Position numbers and translations under genes: made by a program
The notes under the pieces: generated by a model
What the model was told of the DNA's origin: nothing
Database searches by the model: none
Seen by the model: the letters and a program-made list of their open reading frames with translations, nothing else
Part shown: positions 54,341 through 62,274 of the stretch, piece after piece
Layout of the letters: every line of letters starts with the position of its first letter
How positions within the stretch are numbered: the stretch's first letter is position 1
DNA from: Runella rosea
GTDB taxonomy: Bacteria; Bacteroidota; Bacteroidia; Cytophagales; Spirosomataceae
Length of the DNA stretch: 64,000 nt
Assembly (NCBI RefSeq): GCF_003325355.1
Contig: NZ_CP030850.1
Location: 806,001 to 870,000, forward strand
Direction of reading: 5' to 3'

Positions 54341-55390
54341 CTACCAATGGGCGCGGCGCAGTTTGTCTGGATGTAAAATTTGGATACCACCAGAGGTTGA
54401 CATCTCAATAAGCCCCCCCAGCTTAAACTCACTTAAAGTCCGAATCAGCGACTCCGTTGCCGTCCCCACCATTGCCGCCAAGTCATCACGCGAGAGTTGA
54501 ATTGATTTGGCAGAATCATGGTTTTGAAGACGCAATAGCGTATCGGCCACCCGCCGACGCAGAGAGTTATACGCCATCACCAAGAGCTGCTGCTCTCGCT
54601 CTTCTACCTGATAGGCCAATAGTTTGACAAATATTTCACTCACCTCCTGATCTTCCAGAAGCAATTGTTGAAATTCGGGTTTAGGGATATAAATTAATTC
54701 GGAATTGACCAACGCCACGGCCGAGTCCATGTAGTCGGTGTTGTCGAACAGAGCAGTATATCCAAAAAAGGCACTGGTATTGTATATCCCTGTAATGAAC
54801 TCTTTGCCATCAGCGTTAGCCCGAACCGTTTTAACTTGGCCTGACTTAATATAAAACAACCGCGTCGGGTCATCACCCTCTAAATAAATATATTGCTTTT
54901 TTTGGACAGTATGAATTTTTCGTTCGGATAAAATACGTTGTAGGTTGCCTTTTTGGGAAGACTTTTCTGAGATATAATGCAAATTTGCTGGCTCTGAGTC
55001 CCCATGGCCGGCTTTTAAATGACCAACTCGTTTTAGCCGACTATCTATGGCACTGAGCAATTCTCGTTCTTCAAAGGGCTTTGTTATGTAGTCATCCGCC
55101 CCCAAATCCATTCCTTTTCGAAAATCATTACGGTCGGTTTTGGCGGTTAGAAATATAAATGGCACACTGGAAAGTTTAGGATTGGTATTAAAAATTTGGA
55201 GTACTCCGTAACCATCCAAGATGGGCATCATAACATCGCAAATGACCAAATCGGGTTTATTTATTAGCGACTTTTCTACCCCAATTTTCCCATTTTCGGC
55301 AGTTTGAACGTTATACCCGACCATTTCCAAAATCTCAGCTGTATTTTCACGAATTCCTGGATTGTCTTCAATTAGGAGAATAGTTGTCAT
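54341..55390 (-). CDS. Response regulator fused to CRP/FNR-type regulator
   Basis: 349 residues with three domains. The receiver (1-120) has phospho-acceptor Asp52 in LVICDVMMPILDGYG, acidic EDN at 7-9 and Lys in LTAKTDR. A cyclic-nucleotide-binding-like beta-roll follows (about 165-255: KQYIYLEGDDPTRLFYIKSGQV, FFGYTALFDNTDY). A CRP-type winged helix ends it (about 285-345: LSRDDLAAMVGTATESLIRTLSEFKLGG). The recognition helix keeps the Glu and Arg of FNR/CRP at the DNA-reading positions (TESLIR). There are no FNR-type N-terminal cysteines. The fusion suggests phosphorelay plus ligand input to one DNA-binding output. No histidine kinase is adjacent. CRP-type palindromes lie 117-185 bases upstream. 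Confidence 0.9.
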   Translation of the reverse strand: MTTILLIEDNPGIRENTAEILEMVGYNVQTAENGKIGVEKSLINKPDLVICDVMMPILDGYGVLQIFNTNPKLSSVPFIFLTAKTDRNDFRKGMDLGADDYITKPFEERELLSAIDSRLKRVGHLKAGHGDSEPANLHYISEKSSQKGNLQRILSERKIHTVQKKQYIYLEGDDPTRLFYIKSGQVKTVRANADGKEFITGIYNTSAFFGYTALFDNTDYMDSAVALVNSELIYIPKPEFQQLLLEDQEVSEIFVKLLAYQVEEREQQLLVMAYNSLRRRVADTLLRLQNHDSAKSIQLSRDDLAAMVGTATESLIRTLSEFKLGGLIEMSTSGGIQILHPDKLRRAHW

Positions 55391-55506
55391 TATGGTAAGT
55401 TAATCATGGATTGTGTCACATTTCCGTACACCAAACCAAGCCCCTAAGGAAACTTTATTTATATACCGAATTACAATAAATATCCGAAACAGATATGTCA
55501 CCATTA

Positions 55507-55520
55507 CTGATAAAAATCAG
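55507..55520. promoter_or_regulatory. CRP/FNR-type palindrome
   Basis: CTGAT-AAAA-ATCAG, a perfect dyad with the TGAT-N4-ATCA geometry of FNR-class sites, 117 bases upstream of the receiver-CRP gene start (minus strand). Confidence 0.5.
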
Positions 55521-55536
55521 GGTTGAAGAAAATTCC

Positions 55537-55575
55537 TTATCAAAGGGACAAAAAAGTTTTTTATTCCTTTGATAA
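55537..55575. promoter_or_regulatory. Inverted repeat with TGAT half-sites
   Basis: TTATCAAAGG (55537-55546) and CCTTTGATAA (55566-55575), exact 10-base inverted arms 19 bases apart, each carrying a TGAT/ATCA half-site. May be a looped or paired binding region for the same regulator. Confidence 0.45.
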
Positions 55576-55767
55576 TCAGAATTTTATGACTTTTTCCCAG
55601 AATTAACTCCCTTATTCATTTTCAAAACTTATAAGCATTCACCAACCGACTTATTAGTATATAAATTCGATAAATCTACCAATAAGATTCGTTTGCGGAT
55701 ATGCTTTTTTGATGAGATTAGTAGGAAGTAAAACTTCATCGTAAGTGGGCGTTTTCATTTCAATAAA

Positions 55768-55821
55768 AAACCTGCACGACATGGTCATGCAGGTTTGGAA
55801 GTATTACTCAACGTTATGAAA
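55768..55821 (+). repeat. Hairpin plus 17-mer intergenic element, copy 2
   Basis: Hairpin 55768-55796 (AAACCTGCA, C-A mismatch, GAC, loop ATG), 8 bases, then TACTCAACGTTATGAAA at 55805-55821, the same 17-mer as at 48903. Confidence 0.6.
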
Positions 55822-55857
55822 TATAATGTATATACGAAGCATTCCAAATTTTAGATG

Positions 55858-55896
55858 TTGCCGTTGATATTTTTTATTGAAAAATATCAACGGCAA
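55858..55896. repeat. Perfect 17-base hairpin
   Basis: Arms 55858-55874 and 55880-55896 (starting TTGCCGTTGATA) with a TATTG loop, followed by AAAAAA. Terminator for the minus strand or a structured leader; no transcribed gene is next to it. Confidence 0.6.
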
Positions 55897-56406
55897 AAAA
55901 CGATCAAATTTTAACAGGCACATTCCATCAAAAGCAATAAAGAAACGCTTCACTAAAGAGCATATTTTATATACTCACTTGAATTGAGACAATTAAATAT
56001 AAAAATAATAATATTAAAGCAAATAGGTACATTTGTTTCGCTTTTCTATAGCCTAAAAACCTCTAAATAATAAAATAAGAGGATTTCTTAGCTAAACTTT
56101 GCCAGAACAATATCTTACTAAAAAGGATATTTTTTTATAAAGAATCTGCTTGCAAAATGTCATATTAAACTGTAAGTTTGTAATGTATATCCCAAAAACA
56201 TTTCATAAGACCCGTAAAATATCTTTGTAAGTATTTTAGAAATGTCTATTTCACCCAATCTCGAAATTAAAAACATTGTACTTTATTACTATCACAAAGC
56301 ATCTTTCAACTAAAAGATTAGCCTAGAGTAGTACGAAGAATTGTAAGAATCGTTATAACTGTATCACGTTCCTTAAATAAAAGTACCAATAACCTAACTC
56401 AACATT

Positions 56407-56577
56407 ATGGAATCACCCATTTTAACCCCTACTAAGGAGCAGAAATGCCCTTACTGTAAATCTATTGCCATTGACCGACGAAGACGGCCTCTTTTTGTAC
56501 GCAGCGTTTTATTCTTTTTACCCCTAAAATACTACCGATGTGATAGTTGCCAGCGGCGTTTCTATCTTTTTAATTGA
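56407..56577 (+). CDS. Mini zinc-ribbon protein
   Basis: 56 residues. Two CxxC pairs (CPYC at 14-17 and CDSC at 45-48) flank a basic, hydrophobic middle (DRRRRPLFVRSVLFFLP), and the end QRRFYLF follows the YYRCxxCxxRF pattern of small zinc ribbons. It probably binds one zinc through four Cys. Similar tiny ribbons occur in Bacteroidota next to transport or envelope genes, but I cannot name the family. It stands convergent with the DUF819 gene. Confidence 0.65.
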   Translation: MESPILTPTKEQKCPYCKSIAIDRRRRPLFVRSVLFFLPLKYYRCDSCQRRFYLFN

Positions 56578-56622
56578 TTTACAGCACACGCCCCTAGCCC
56601 ATAAGTACTTTCCTCACGGGTC

Positions 56623-57855
56623 TTATGACGCAACCCATTGCATCATAAGACCCGTTAAATATCCGCAATAAGTCCCTAAGGCATAGCCCAAAATTGAGAG
56701 CAATACCCCAACGGGAGCCAATGAAGCATGAAAAGCCGCCGCCACAACAGGCGCTGAAGCCGCACCGCCAATATTAGCCTGTGAGCCCACGGCCGTGAAG
56801 AAAAAAGGCGCTTTCACCAGTTTTGCTACGCCAAGAGTGATAATGACGTGGACCAACATCCAAATAATACCCACCAAAAAAAGCCCTGGATTTTCGGCTA
56901 CCGCAAACAAATCCATTTTCATTCCAATCGTTGCAACCAAAAGATACAAAAACAGCGAGCCTATTTTGGAAGCCCCTGCAAATTCAAGTTTACGGAGCGG
57001 CGTGAATGACAAAAGAATACCAATTAACGTTACGATTGAGACAATCCAAAAAAACGTAGAAGTCAAGCTCAATTTTTCAAGAGAAGGATAGTTTGCTTTA
57101 ATCAGAGGAGCAATAAAATCGGCCAAAAGATGCGACAAACCGGTTGCACCAAACCCGACCGCCGCAATCAAGACGATATCGCGCAGGCTAAAAATTCGCT
57201 GCGAGGCTTTTTGTTCACTATCAAGGCGGTTTTTCAATTCATCAAGGGCCGCAACATCTGCCTTAAAGGCTCGGTCAATACGCGCAGAAAAACCTGCTCC
57301 GTAAATTAATATTGCCATCCAGATTTCAGCTGTAATGACATCTACCGCGATTACCTGTGAGAACAAACGGTCGCTGGGTTGAAAAACCTCTTTCAACGCC
57401 GTTTGATTTGCCCCGCCCCCAATCCAACTTCCAGCAATGGTGGCCAGTCCACGCCAAACCGCATTGGCACCTTCTCCTCCCACTATCTCTGGGTTTATCA
57501 TTTTCACGAGTCCAACCGCCACAGGTCCACCCACCATAACTCCCAAAGTTCCGGCCAGAAACACCATCAATGCCTTCGGGCCAAGTTTCATTACGGCCTT
57601 AAAATCCATTCCGAGGGTAAAATAAACCAAACAGGCGGGCAACAAATACTGAGAAACCACGGGATAAAGTTTTGATTCTTCGCCCGATATTACTCCAAAC
57701 GTATTCAAGAGCCCCGGCACAAAATAACAGAGCAACAAAGGCGGTACAATGCCGTAAAATTTTTGCCAATAGGGGTGTTTGAGCGAAGCGGTTTGAAAAA
57801 TAAGTGCCAAAACAACAAAAAGAAGACCCAGCACTGCCGCGTCGGAATGAATCAT
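56623..57855 (-). CDS. DUF819 family integral membrane protein
   Basis: 410 residues with about eleven membrane segments (for example LGLLFVVLALIFQTASL, ALMVFLAGTLGVMVGGPVAVGLV, IVLIAAVGFGATGLSHLLADF, FLVGIIWMLVHVIITLGVAKLV, VGVLLSILGYALGTYCGYLTGLMM). Family blocks are LLCYFVPGLLNTFGVIS, GSWIGGGANQTALKEVF and AVGSQANIGGAASAPVVAAAF. DUF819 proteins are distant relatives of GltS-type symporters; the substrate is unknown. Upstream on the same strand, behind a terminator at 57940, lies the tRNA-like RNA at 58149-58310. Confidence 0.88.
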   Translation of the reverse strand: MIHSDAAVLGLLFVVLALIFQTASLKHPYWQKFYGIVPPLLLCYFVPGLLNTFGVISGEESKLYPVVSQYLLPACLVYFTLGMDFKAVMKLGPKALMVFLAGTLGVMVGGPVAVGLVKMINPEIVGGEGANAVWRGLATIAGSWIGGGANQTALKEVFQPSDRLFSQVIAVDVITAEIWMAILIYGAGFSARIDRAFKADVAALDELKNRLDSEQKASQRIFSLRDIVLIAAVGFGATGLSHLLADFIAPLIKANYPSLEKLSLTSTFFWIVSIVTLIGILLSFTPLRKLEFAGASKIGSLFLYLLVATIGMKMDLFAVAENPGLFLVGIIWMLVHVIITLGVAKLVKAPFFFTAVGSQANIGGAASAPVVAAAFHASLAPVGVLLSILGYALGTYCGYLTGLMMQWVAS

Positions 57856-57939
57856 GAGAATAGAAGATTAGGATAGAATTAAATGCAAATCAAAGGAAAC
57901 TTTTGCAGTCGTCCCAATCTCGCGGTATTAGTTGGGCAC

Positions 57940-57977
57940 AAAAAAAACACACAGGCCTCAAAGTTGAGCCTGCGTGT
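57940..57977 (-). terminator. Minus-strand terminator between the tRNA-like RNA and DUF819
   Basis: Stem ACACACAGGC/GCCTGCGTGT with one A-C mismatch. A run of eight A on the left is T8 on the minus strand. It would end a transcript from the promoter at 58405, or act as an attenuator before DUF819. Confidence 0.75.
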
Positions 57978-58148
57978 CGCAATTACACTTCATCAACAAA
58001 CTAAAAACCAAATAGTTTTATTTTTAGAGATTGTGTCAAAACGACACGTCACTTAATATTTTAAAAGGATAACAAGTGGAAATTAATATAATCCAACAAG
58101 CTATCCTTCAATACGATTCAGTCAGTTGGCACTTCCTGAGTTTGCTTG

Positions 58149-58310
58149 CTGTAGGAGGGGGATTCGAACCGCCCACGGTGCAGTTAGCCGCGATACAAAG
58201 TTTGGTGGTCTACCCCAGTCGACTAGAGTGCCGGCATTATATCGTGTTTGTCCTGTTGTCACCACCCCCGAGACAGGAGGGCATGGCTGCCAAGTTTCAT
58301 CATCCTACAG
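58149..58310 (-). ncRNA. tRNA-like RNA, 162 bases, with large insertion
   Basis: Read on the minus strand, the ends CTGTAGGA (58310-58303) and TCCTACAG (58156-58149) pair over 8 bases like an acceptor stem. Next come a Leu-type D-arm (TGATGAAACTTGGCAGCCAT) and a possible anticodon arm CCCTC-CTGTCTC-GGGGG. About 90 bases follow, including possible stems CGATA/TATCG and CGCGG/CCGTG. Last is a T-arm GGCGG-TTCGAAT-CCCCC (one C-C mismatch) joined directly to the acceptor strand. CAA stands where CCA would be. Length is about double a tRNA. An alternative pairing TCCTGT/ACAGGA competes with the anticodon arm. Not a tmRNA that I can recognise. Confidence 0.5.
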
Positions 58311-58373
58311 TATAAAAGAACTTTACTTTTTTAATTTACTTGCCAAGCGGTGCTTTTCAGTAAATTGACAATG

Positions 58374-58405
58374 CAAAATTAATAGAGTTTCTTATTTATT
58401 GCAAA
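58374..58405 (-). promoter_or_regulatory. Consensus promoter of the tRNA-like RNA
   Basis: On the minus strand TTTG (58405-58402), 20 bases, TAATTTTG (58381-58374): exact Bacteroidota -33/-7 spacing and sequence, the same design as the tRNA-Thr promoter. The predicted start is near 58367, about 57 bases before the acceptor stem. Confidence 0.65.
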
Positions 58406-58427
58406 TTTTACATAAATATTTTTAAAT

Positions 58428-58477
58428 ATTTTGATTTCTTTCAACAAAACGGCATTTTTGTTGAAAGAAATCAAAAT
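58428..58477. promoter_or_regulatory. 22-bp perfect inverted repeat before the Lrp gene
   Basis: Arms 58428-58449 and 58456-58477 are exact complements (ATTTTGATTTCTTTCAACAAAA and reverse complement) with a CGGCAT spacer, ending 13 bases before the Lrp ATG. Probable autoregulatory operator. Confidence 0.6.
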
Positions 58478-58490
58478 TTATCACTTCATC

Positions 58491-58967
58491 ATGGACAAAA
58501 ATTTAGAAATTGATAAAATTGACGGAACAGACCTAAAAATTCTCGCTATTTTACTCGACGACGCGCACCTTCCTTACACAGAAATAGGCAAGCGCGTACA
58601 CGTTTCTGGAGGCACCGTACACGTGCGCATGAAAAAATTGGAGCAACTAGGCATTGTCAAAGGAGCACAACTTTTGGTAGACCAAACCAAGTTAGGCTGG
58701 GACATCAGCGCATTTTTAGGAATTTACCTTGATAAAAGCTCGATGTACGAAGACGTAGCCGTGCAGCTCGAAAAAATCCCCGAAGTCGTCAATATTCACT
58801 ATACAACAGGCATTTACAGTATCTTTGCCAAGATTGTTTGTCGCGATACCCAGCACCTTCGGCAGGTATTACACGATAAGATTCAAAAAGTCAGCGGTAT
58901 CCAACGCACCGAAACATTTATCTCCCTTGAAGAGCGCATTGCGCGCTCCATTCCGTTGGATGTCTAA
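58491..58967 (+). CDS. Lrp/AsnC-family transcriptional regulator
   Basis: 158 residues from ATG 58491 (MDKNLEIDKIDGTDLKIL); a 20-codon upstream extension would run through the inverted repeat and is rejected. N-terminal HTH (about 12-60: LDDAHLPYTEIGKRVHVSGGTVHVRMKKLEQLGIV) and C-terminal RAM ligand/oligomer domain (about 70-150: DISAFLGIYLDKSSMYEDVAVQLEKIPEVVNIHYTTGIYSIFAKIVC). Likely an amino-acid-responsive regulator that represses itself through the palindrome immediately upstream. Divergent from the tRNA-like RNA. Confidence 0.93.
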   Translation: MDKNLEIDKIDGTDLKILAILLDDAHLPYTEIGKRVHVSGGTVHVRMKKLEQLGIVKGAQLLVDQTKLGWDISAFLGIYLDKSSMYEDVAVQLEKIPEVVNIHYTTGIYSIFAKIVCRDTQHLRQVLHDKIQKVSGIQRTETFISLEERIARSIPLDV

Positions 58968-59192
58968 AATCAAATATCCCAAATCGTCAGTCCTCAGAAC
59001 ACTTATCCGTCGCAGATAGTTATATGTTAGTTCGGCAAAAAATTCGGGGCTGTTCTATTGGCAAAATACCAAAATTACGTAGTTTTTGATACATTTGCGT
59101 AATCCATTCTTCAATGCCTCATGCAATAGGCCTGTCCCATTATGTTGAAGAATGAAACAAAACTCCCCTTGGGATCGGGGCATCTGACATAT

Positions 59193-60635
59193 ATGAAATT
59201 AACGTTTTGGGGGGCTGCCCAACAAGTAACGGGCAGCATGTACCTCCTCGAATTAGATGATGATTATCGGATTTTGATTGATTGTGGTTCCGATTTTGAG
59301 AGCGGTGATCGTAAGCGTAACACCAAAGAAGCCAGCCCATTTCCCAATGCCTTATTCCCGTTTGATGCTTCTGTCATCAATCTTGTATTGCTCACCCACG
59401 CCCACATTGACCATTCGGGAAATATCCCAAACTTGTACCGCGACGGTTACGAGGGCCAAGTGCTTTGTACCGATCCTACCTATGGTTTAACGGCCATTCT
59501 GCTGAAAGATGCCGCCATGCTAAATCAAAAGCGGCTAAACGCCATCAACAGCGCTGACAATCAAAAAAAATACCGAAAAGGACGCAAGAAAAAAGAATTG
59601 CCCAAAGATTTATACTTGGAAAAACAAGTAAAGGACGCCCTCGAAAACTTCGTACCATTGGCTTTCAATCGCCGGTTCAAAGTAGCCGACCAGTGTTTTG
59701 TTACCTTTGTTCCTGCGGGGCATTTATTGGGTGCGGCTCATATTTTAATTGAAGTATGGGAAAAAGGCCAAAAGAAAACCATCGGTTTCTCGGGAGATAT
59801 TGGCCGAAAAGGCTATCCTTTGTTGATTGACCCTGGCGTTCTACCACCCGTAGACTACCTCGTATGCGAGTCTACTTACGGCAATCGCATCCATGAAAAC
59901 AATCTCAGTCCCGAAGCCGCATTGGCCGATGTGATAAAGCGTACGTGTGTCGATATTCCTGGGCGGCTTATTATCCCTTCTTTCAGCGTTGGTAGAACAC
60001 AGGCTTTGCTCTACACGCTCAATAAATTGTACAACGAACATAACCTCCCTCCCATCAAAGTTTTTGCCGATAGCCCCCTAGCTTTTGAGAGTTCGAGGGT
60101 ATATCAACGAAACATCCGGATGCTCAATCGGGAGGCCCGTGAGTTTCAGGAAGAGAACGAATCGCTGTTTGATTTTGAAAATTTAATTTACGTCGAAAAA
60201 ACGGAGGTAAGCCGTAGCATTTCCAATCATGCCGAGCCTTGTATTATCATTTCATCTTCGGGAATGATACAGGGCGGACGGGTGGAATACCATGTGGCTC
60301 AGAACATTAGCAATCCTTACTGCACTATTTTGCTGATTGGATATTGCGCCGAAGGAACGCTGGGTTGGCGCTTGATGAACGGGCAGACCACGCTGCGAAT
60401 CCGCGACAAAGACGAACAAGTATTGGCCAATATCGAAAAAATTGACGTATTTAGCGGTCACGGAGACCGCGACGACTTGGTCGAATTTGTCCAAAAGCAA
60501 TCGCCCGACCACTTGAAAAGGGTATTCCTTGTTCACGGAGAAACGCCAAGTATGGAGGCGTTTAAGGAAACCCTAGAATCAGTCGGTTACAAAAACATTG
60601 AGATTCCCCAAAAGGGACAAACATTTGAATTGTAA
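59193..60635 (+). CDS. MBL-fold/beta-CASP RNA-processing nuclease (CPSF-73-like)
   Basis: 480 residues from ATG 59193 ([19 protein letters not shown]); an ATG at 59142 adds 17 residues without conservation. Metallo-beta-lactamase motifs: [22 protein letters not shown] (motif 2), [12 protein letters not shown] (motif 3), FSGDIGR (motif 4). The beta-CASP insertion carries [35 protein letters not shown] and [17 protein letters not shown], with [11 protein letters not shown] (motif C His) and VHGE at the end. Such proteins cleave RNA in archaea and bacteria. Followed 8 bases later by accA. Confidence 0.94.
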   Translation: MKLTFWGAAQQVTGSMYLLELDDDYRILIDCGSDFESGDRKRNTKEASPFPNALFPFDASVINLVLLTHAHIDHSGNIPNLYRDGYEGQVLCTDPTYGLTAILLKDAAMLNQKRLNAINSADNQKKYRKGRKKKELPKDLYLEKQVKDALENFVPLAFNRRFKVADQCFVTFVPAGHLLGAAHILIEVWEKGQKKTIGFSGDIGRKGYPLLIDPGVLPPVDYLVCESTYGNRIHENNLSPEAALADVIKRTCVDIPGRLIIPSFSVGRTQALLYTLNKLYNEHNLPPIKVFADSPLAFESSRVYQRNIRMLNREAREFQEENESLFDFENLIYVEKTEVSRSISNHAEPCIIISSSGMIQGGRVEYHVAQNISNPYCTILLIGYCAEGTLGWRLMNGQTTLRIRDKDEQVLANIEKIDVFSGHGDRDDLVEFVQKQSPDHLKRVFLVHGETPSMEAFKETLESVGYKNIEIPQKGQTFEL

Positions 60636-60643
60636 GCAACTCT

Positions 60644-61600
60644 ATGCCAACAACTTATTTAGATTTTGAAAAACCGGTGGCTGACCTTGAATCAAAGCTT
60701 ATAGAGCTCAAAAAATTGGCCGAAACGACACAAGTAGATGTCTCGGAAGCGGTAGCCCGACTCGAAGACAGCATTATACAACTGCGGCAAGATACCGCCC
60801 AAAACCTTACTCGGTGGCAACGGGTTCAGCTTTCGCGCCACCCCGACCGACCGTATACGCTCGATTATATTGAGCTGATGTGTGAGGAATTTATTGAACT
60901 CCACGGCGACCGTACCGTCCGCGATGACCCTGCGATGGTGGGCGGATTCTGTAACATGGATGGTCAAACGGTGATGGTGATTGGTCAACAAAAAGGACGC
61001 AATACCAAGCAACGACAGCAACGCAACTTTGGGATGGCGAATCCAGAAGGATACCGCAAGGCCTTGAGACTCATGCTTTTGGCCCAAAAATTTAACAAGC
61101 CTATCGTAACGTTGATTGATACCCCAGGTGCTTTTCCAGGACTTGAAGCAGAGGAGCGTGGACAGGGAGAAGCCATTGCGCGTAACCTGAAAGAAATGTT
61201 TATGCTCAAAGTGCCTGTGGTCTGCGTCGTCATTGGCGAAGGGGCATCGGGTGGAGCGCTGGGCATTGCCATCGGTGACCGAGTATTGATGCTCGAAAAC
61301 ACGTGGTACTCGGTCATTTCTCCCGAAAACTGCTCAACCATTCTTTGGCGTAGTTGGAATTTTAAAGAACAAGCCGCCGAAGCCATGAAAATAACGGCCA
61401 AGGACATGCAAATGGCCCGTTTGGTCGACGGCATTGTAGAAGAGCCCCTTGGAGGTGCCCATTTGGACCATAAAACGATGGCCGAAACGCTCAAAAAAAC
61501 CATTTTAGGGCATATCAAAGAGCTCCAGCAATTAACGCCCGAAGAACGCATTAACCAACGCATTGACAAGTTTTGCGCCATGGGCGTTTTCAGCGAGTAA
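60644..61600 (+). CDS. accA: Acetyl-CoA carboxylase carboxyltransferase subunit alpha
   Basis: Transfers CO2 from carboxybiotin to acetyl-CoA with AccD, the first step of fatty acid synthesis. The 318 residues match AccA. N-terminal coiled-helix region ([21 protein letters not shown]), then [115 protein letters not shown]. Starts 8 bases after the nuclease gene; probably one transcript. Confidence 0.98.
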   Translation: MPTTYLDFEKPVADLESKLIELKKLAETTQVDVSEAVARLEDSIIQLRQDTAQNLTRWQRVQLSRHPDRPYTLDYIELMCEEFIELHGDRTVRDDPAMVGGFCNMDGQTVMVIGQQKGRNTKQRQQRNFGMANPEGYRKALRLMLLAQKFNKPIVTLIDTPGAFPGLEAEERGQGEAIARNLKEMFMLKVPVVCVVIGEGASGGALGIAIGDRVLMLENTWYSVISPENCSTILWRSWNFKEQAAEAMKITAKDMQMARLVDGIVEEPLGGAHLDHKTMAETLKKTILGHIKELQQLTPEERINQRIDKFCAMGVFSE

Positions 61601-61620
61601 GCAAGAAGGATGTACGCTTT

Positions 61621-62241
61621 ATGATCAAAAATATCATTTTCGATTTAGGGGACGTTATCATCAACATTGATGTGCCAAGGGCTGCAAGTTCATTTGCGGA
61701 GTTAAGCAATCAATCCTTGGATAACGTCCACTCCCTTATCCAACAAAACGACGTTTTTAAGAAATTCGAAACGGGCAATTTAACGCCTCTCGCCTTTCGT
61801 AGTTTCGTGAGGGATTTGTTTCAAAACCCCGAATGGACCGACGCCGACATTGATACAGCTTGGAACTCACTGTTGCTTGATATACCCATTGAACGTATTC
61901 ATAAGATTCAGGAACTTGCGCAGAAGGGCTACCGATTATTCCTGTTGAGCAACACAAGTGCGATTCATATTGACGAAGTAAACGCTATTTTGCATCGTAC
62001 GGCCGAAATAGAACATTTGAGTCATTTGTTCGAAAAACTGTTTCTGTCTTACGAAATGGGTATCATGAAACCTCATCATGACATCTACCGGCAGGTTTTA
62101 AGCGACGCGGGTATCGAAGCAAACGAAACCCTTTTTCTGGACGACAACCTCGATAACATTCGCGCCGCGGCAGAATGCGGCATTCAAACCATCCACGTTC
62201 AAAAACCCACCTCCATCGTGGAATATCTGCGTGATTATTAA
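61621..62241 (+). CDS. HAD-superfamily phosphatase (YihX-like)
   Basis: 206 residues from ATG 61621 (MIKNIIFDLGDVIINID). HAD motif I has the nucleophile Asp8 with Gly at +2, as in the YihX/epoxide-hydrolase-N group. Motif II LLSNTSAIH, Lys in GIMKPHHDIYRQVL, and motif IV LFLDDNLDNIRAA are present; the small helical cap (about 15-90) is class IA. Substrate probably a sugar phosphate by analogy with E. coli YihX; not proven. 20 bases after accA. Confidence 0.92.
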   Translation: MIKNIIFDLGDVIINIDVPRAASSFAELSNQSLDNVHSLIQQNDVFKKFETGNLTPLAFRSFVRDLFQNPEWTDADIDTAWNSLLLDIPIERIHKIQELAQKGYRLFLLSNTSAIHIDEVNAILHRTAEIEHLSHLFEKLFLSYEMGIMKPHHDIYRQVLSDAGIEANETLFLDDNLDNIRAAAECGIQTIHVQKPTSIVEYLRDY

Positions 62242-62274
62242 TGCGTTGCCCCTTTCCTTTTTTTAATAAGCATT

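Larger units (their letters stand above)
55391..56406. other. Gene-free region with several palindromes
   Basis: About 1 kb without a gene. It contains the CRP/FNR-type sites at 55507 and 55537-55575, the hairpin-plus-17-mer element at 55768, a perfect 17-base hairpin at 55858, and an AT-rich rest with nothing I can assign. A degenerate relative of the 17-mer (ACTCAACATTATGGAA) forms the start of the zinc-ribbon gene at 56407. Confidence 0.55.

Noticed and set aside
58149-58310. tmRNA (ssrA)
   Set aside because: Far too short, no tag reading frame ending in Ala-Ala, and a plausible anticodon-like arm is present where tmRNA has none.
58076-58368. Two overlapping plus-strand frames containing GGGFEPPT and GIRTAHG
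   Set aside because: These phrases are the typical antisense translation of tRNA T-arms. The signal belongs to the minus-strand tRNA-like RNA.
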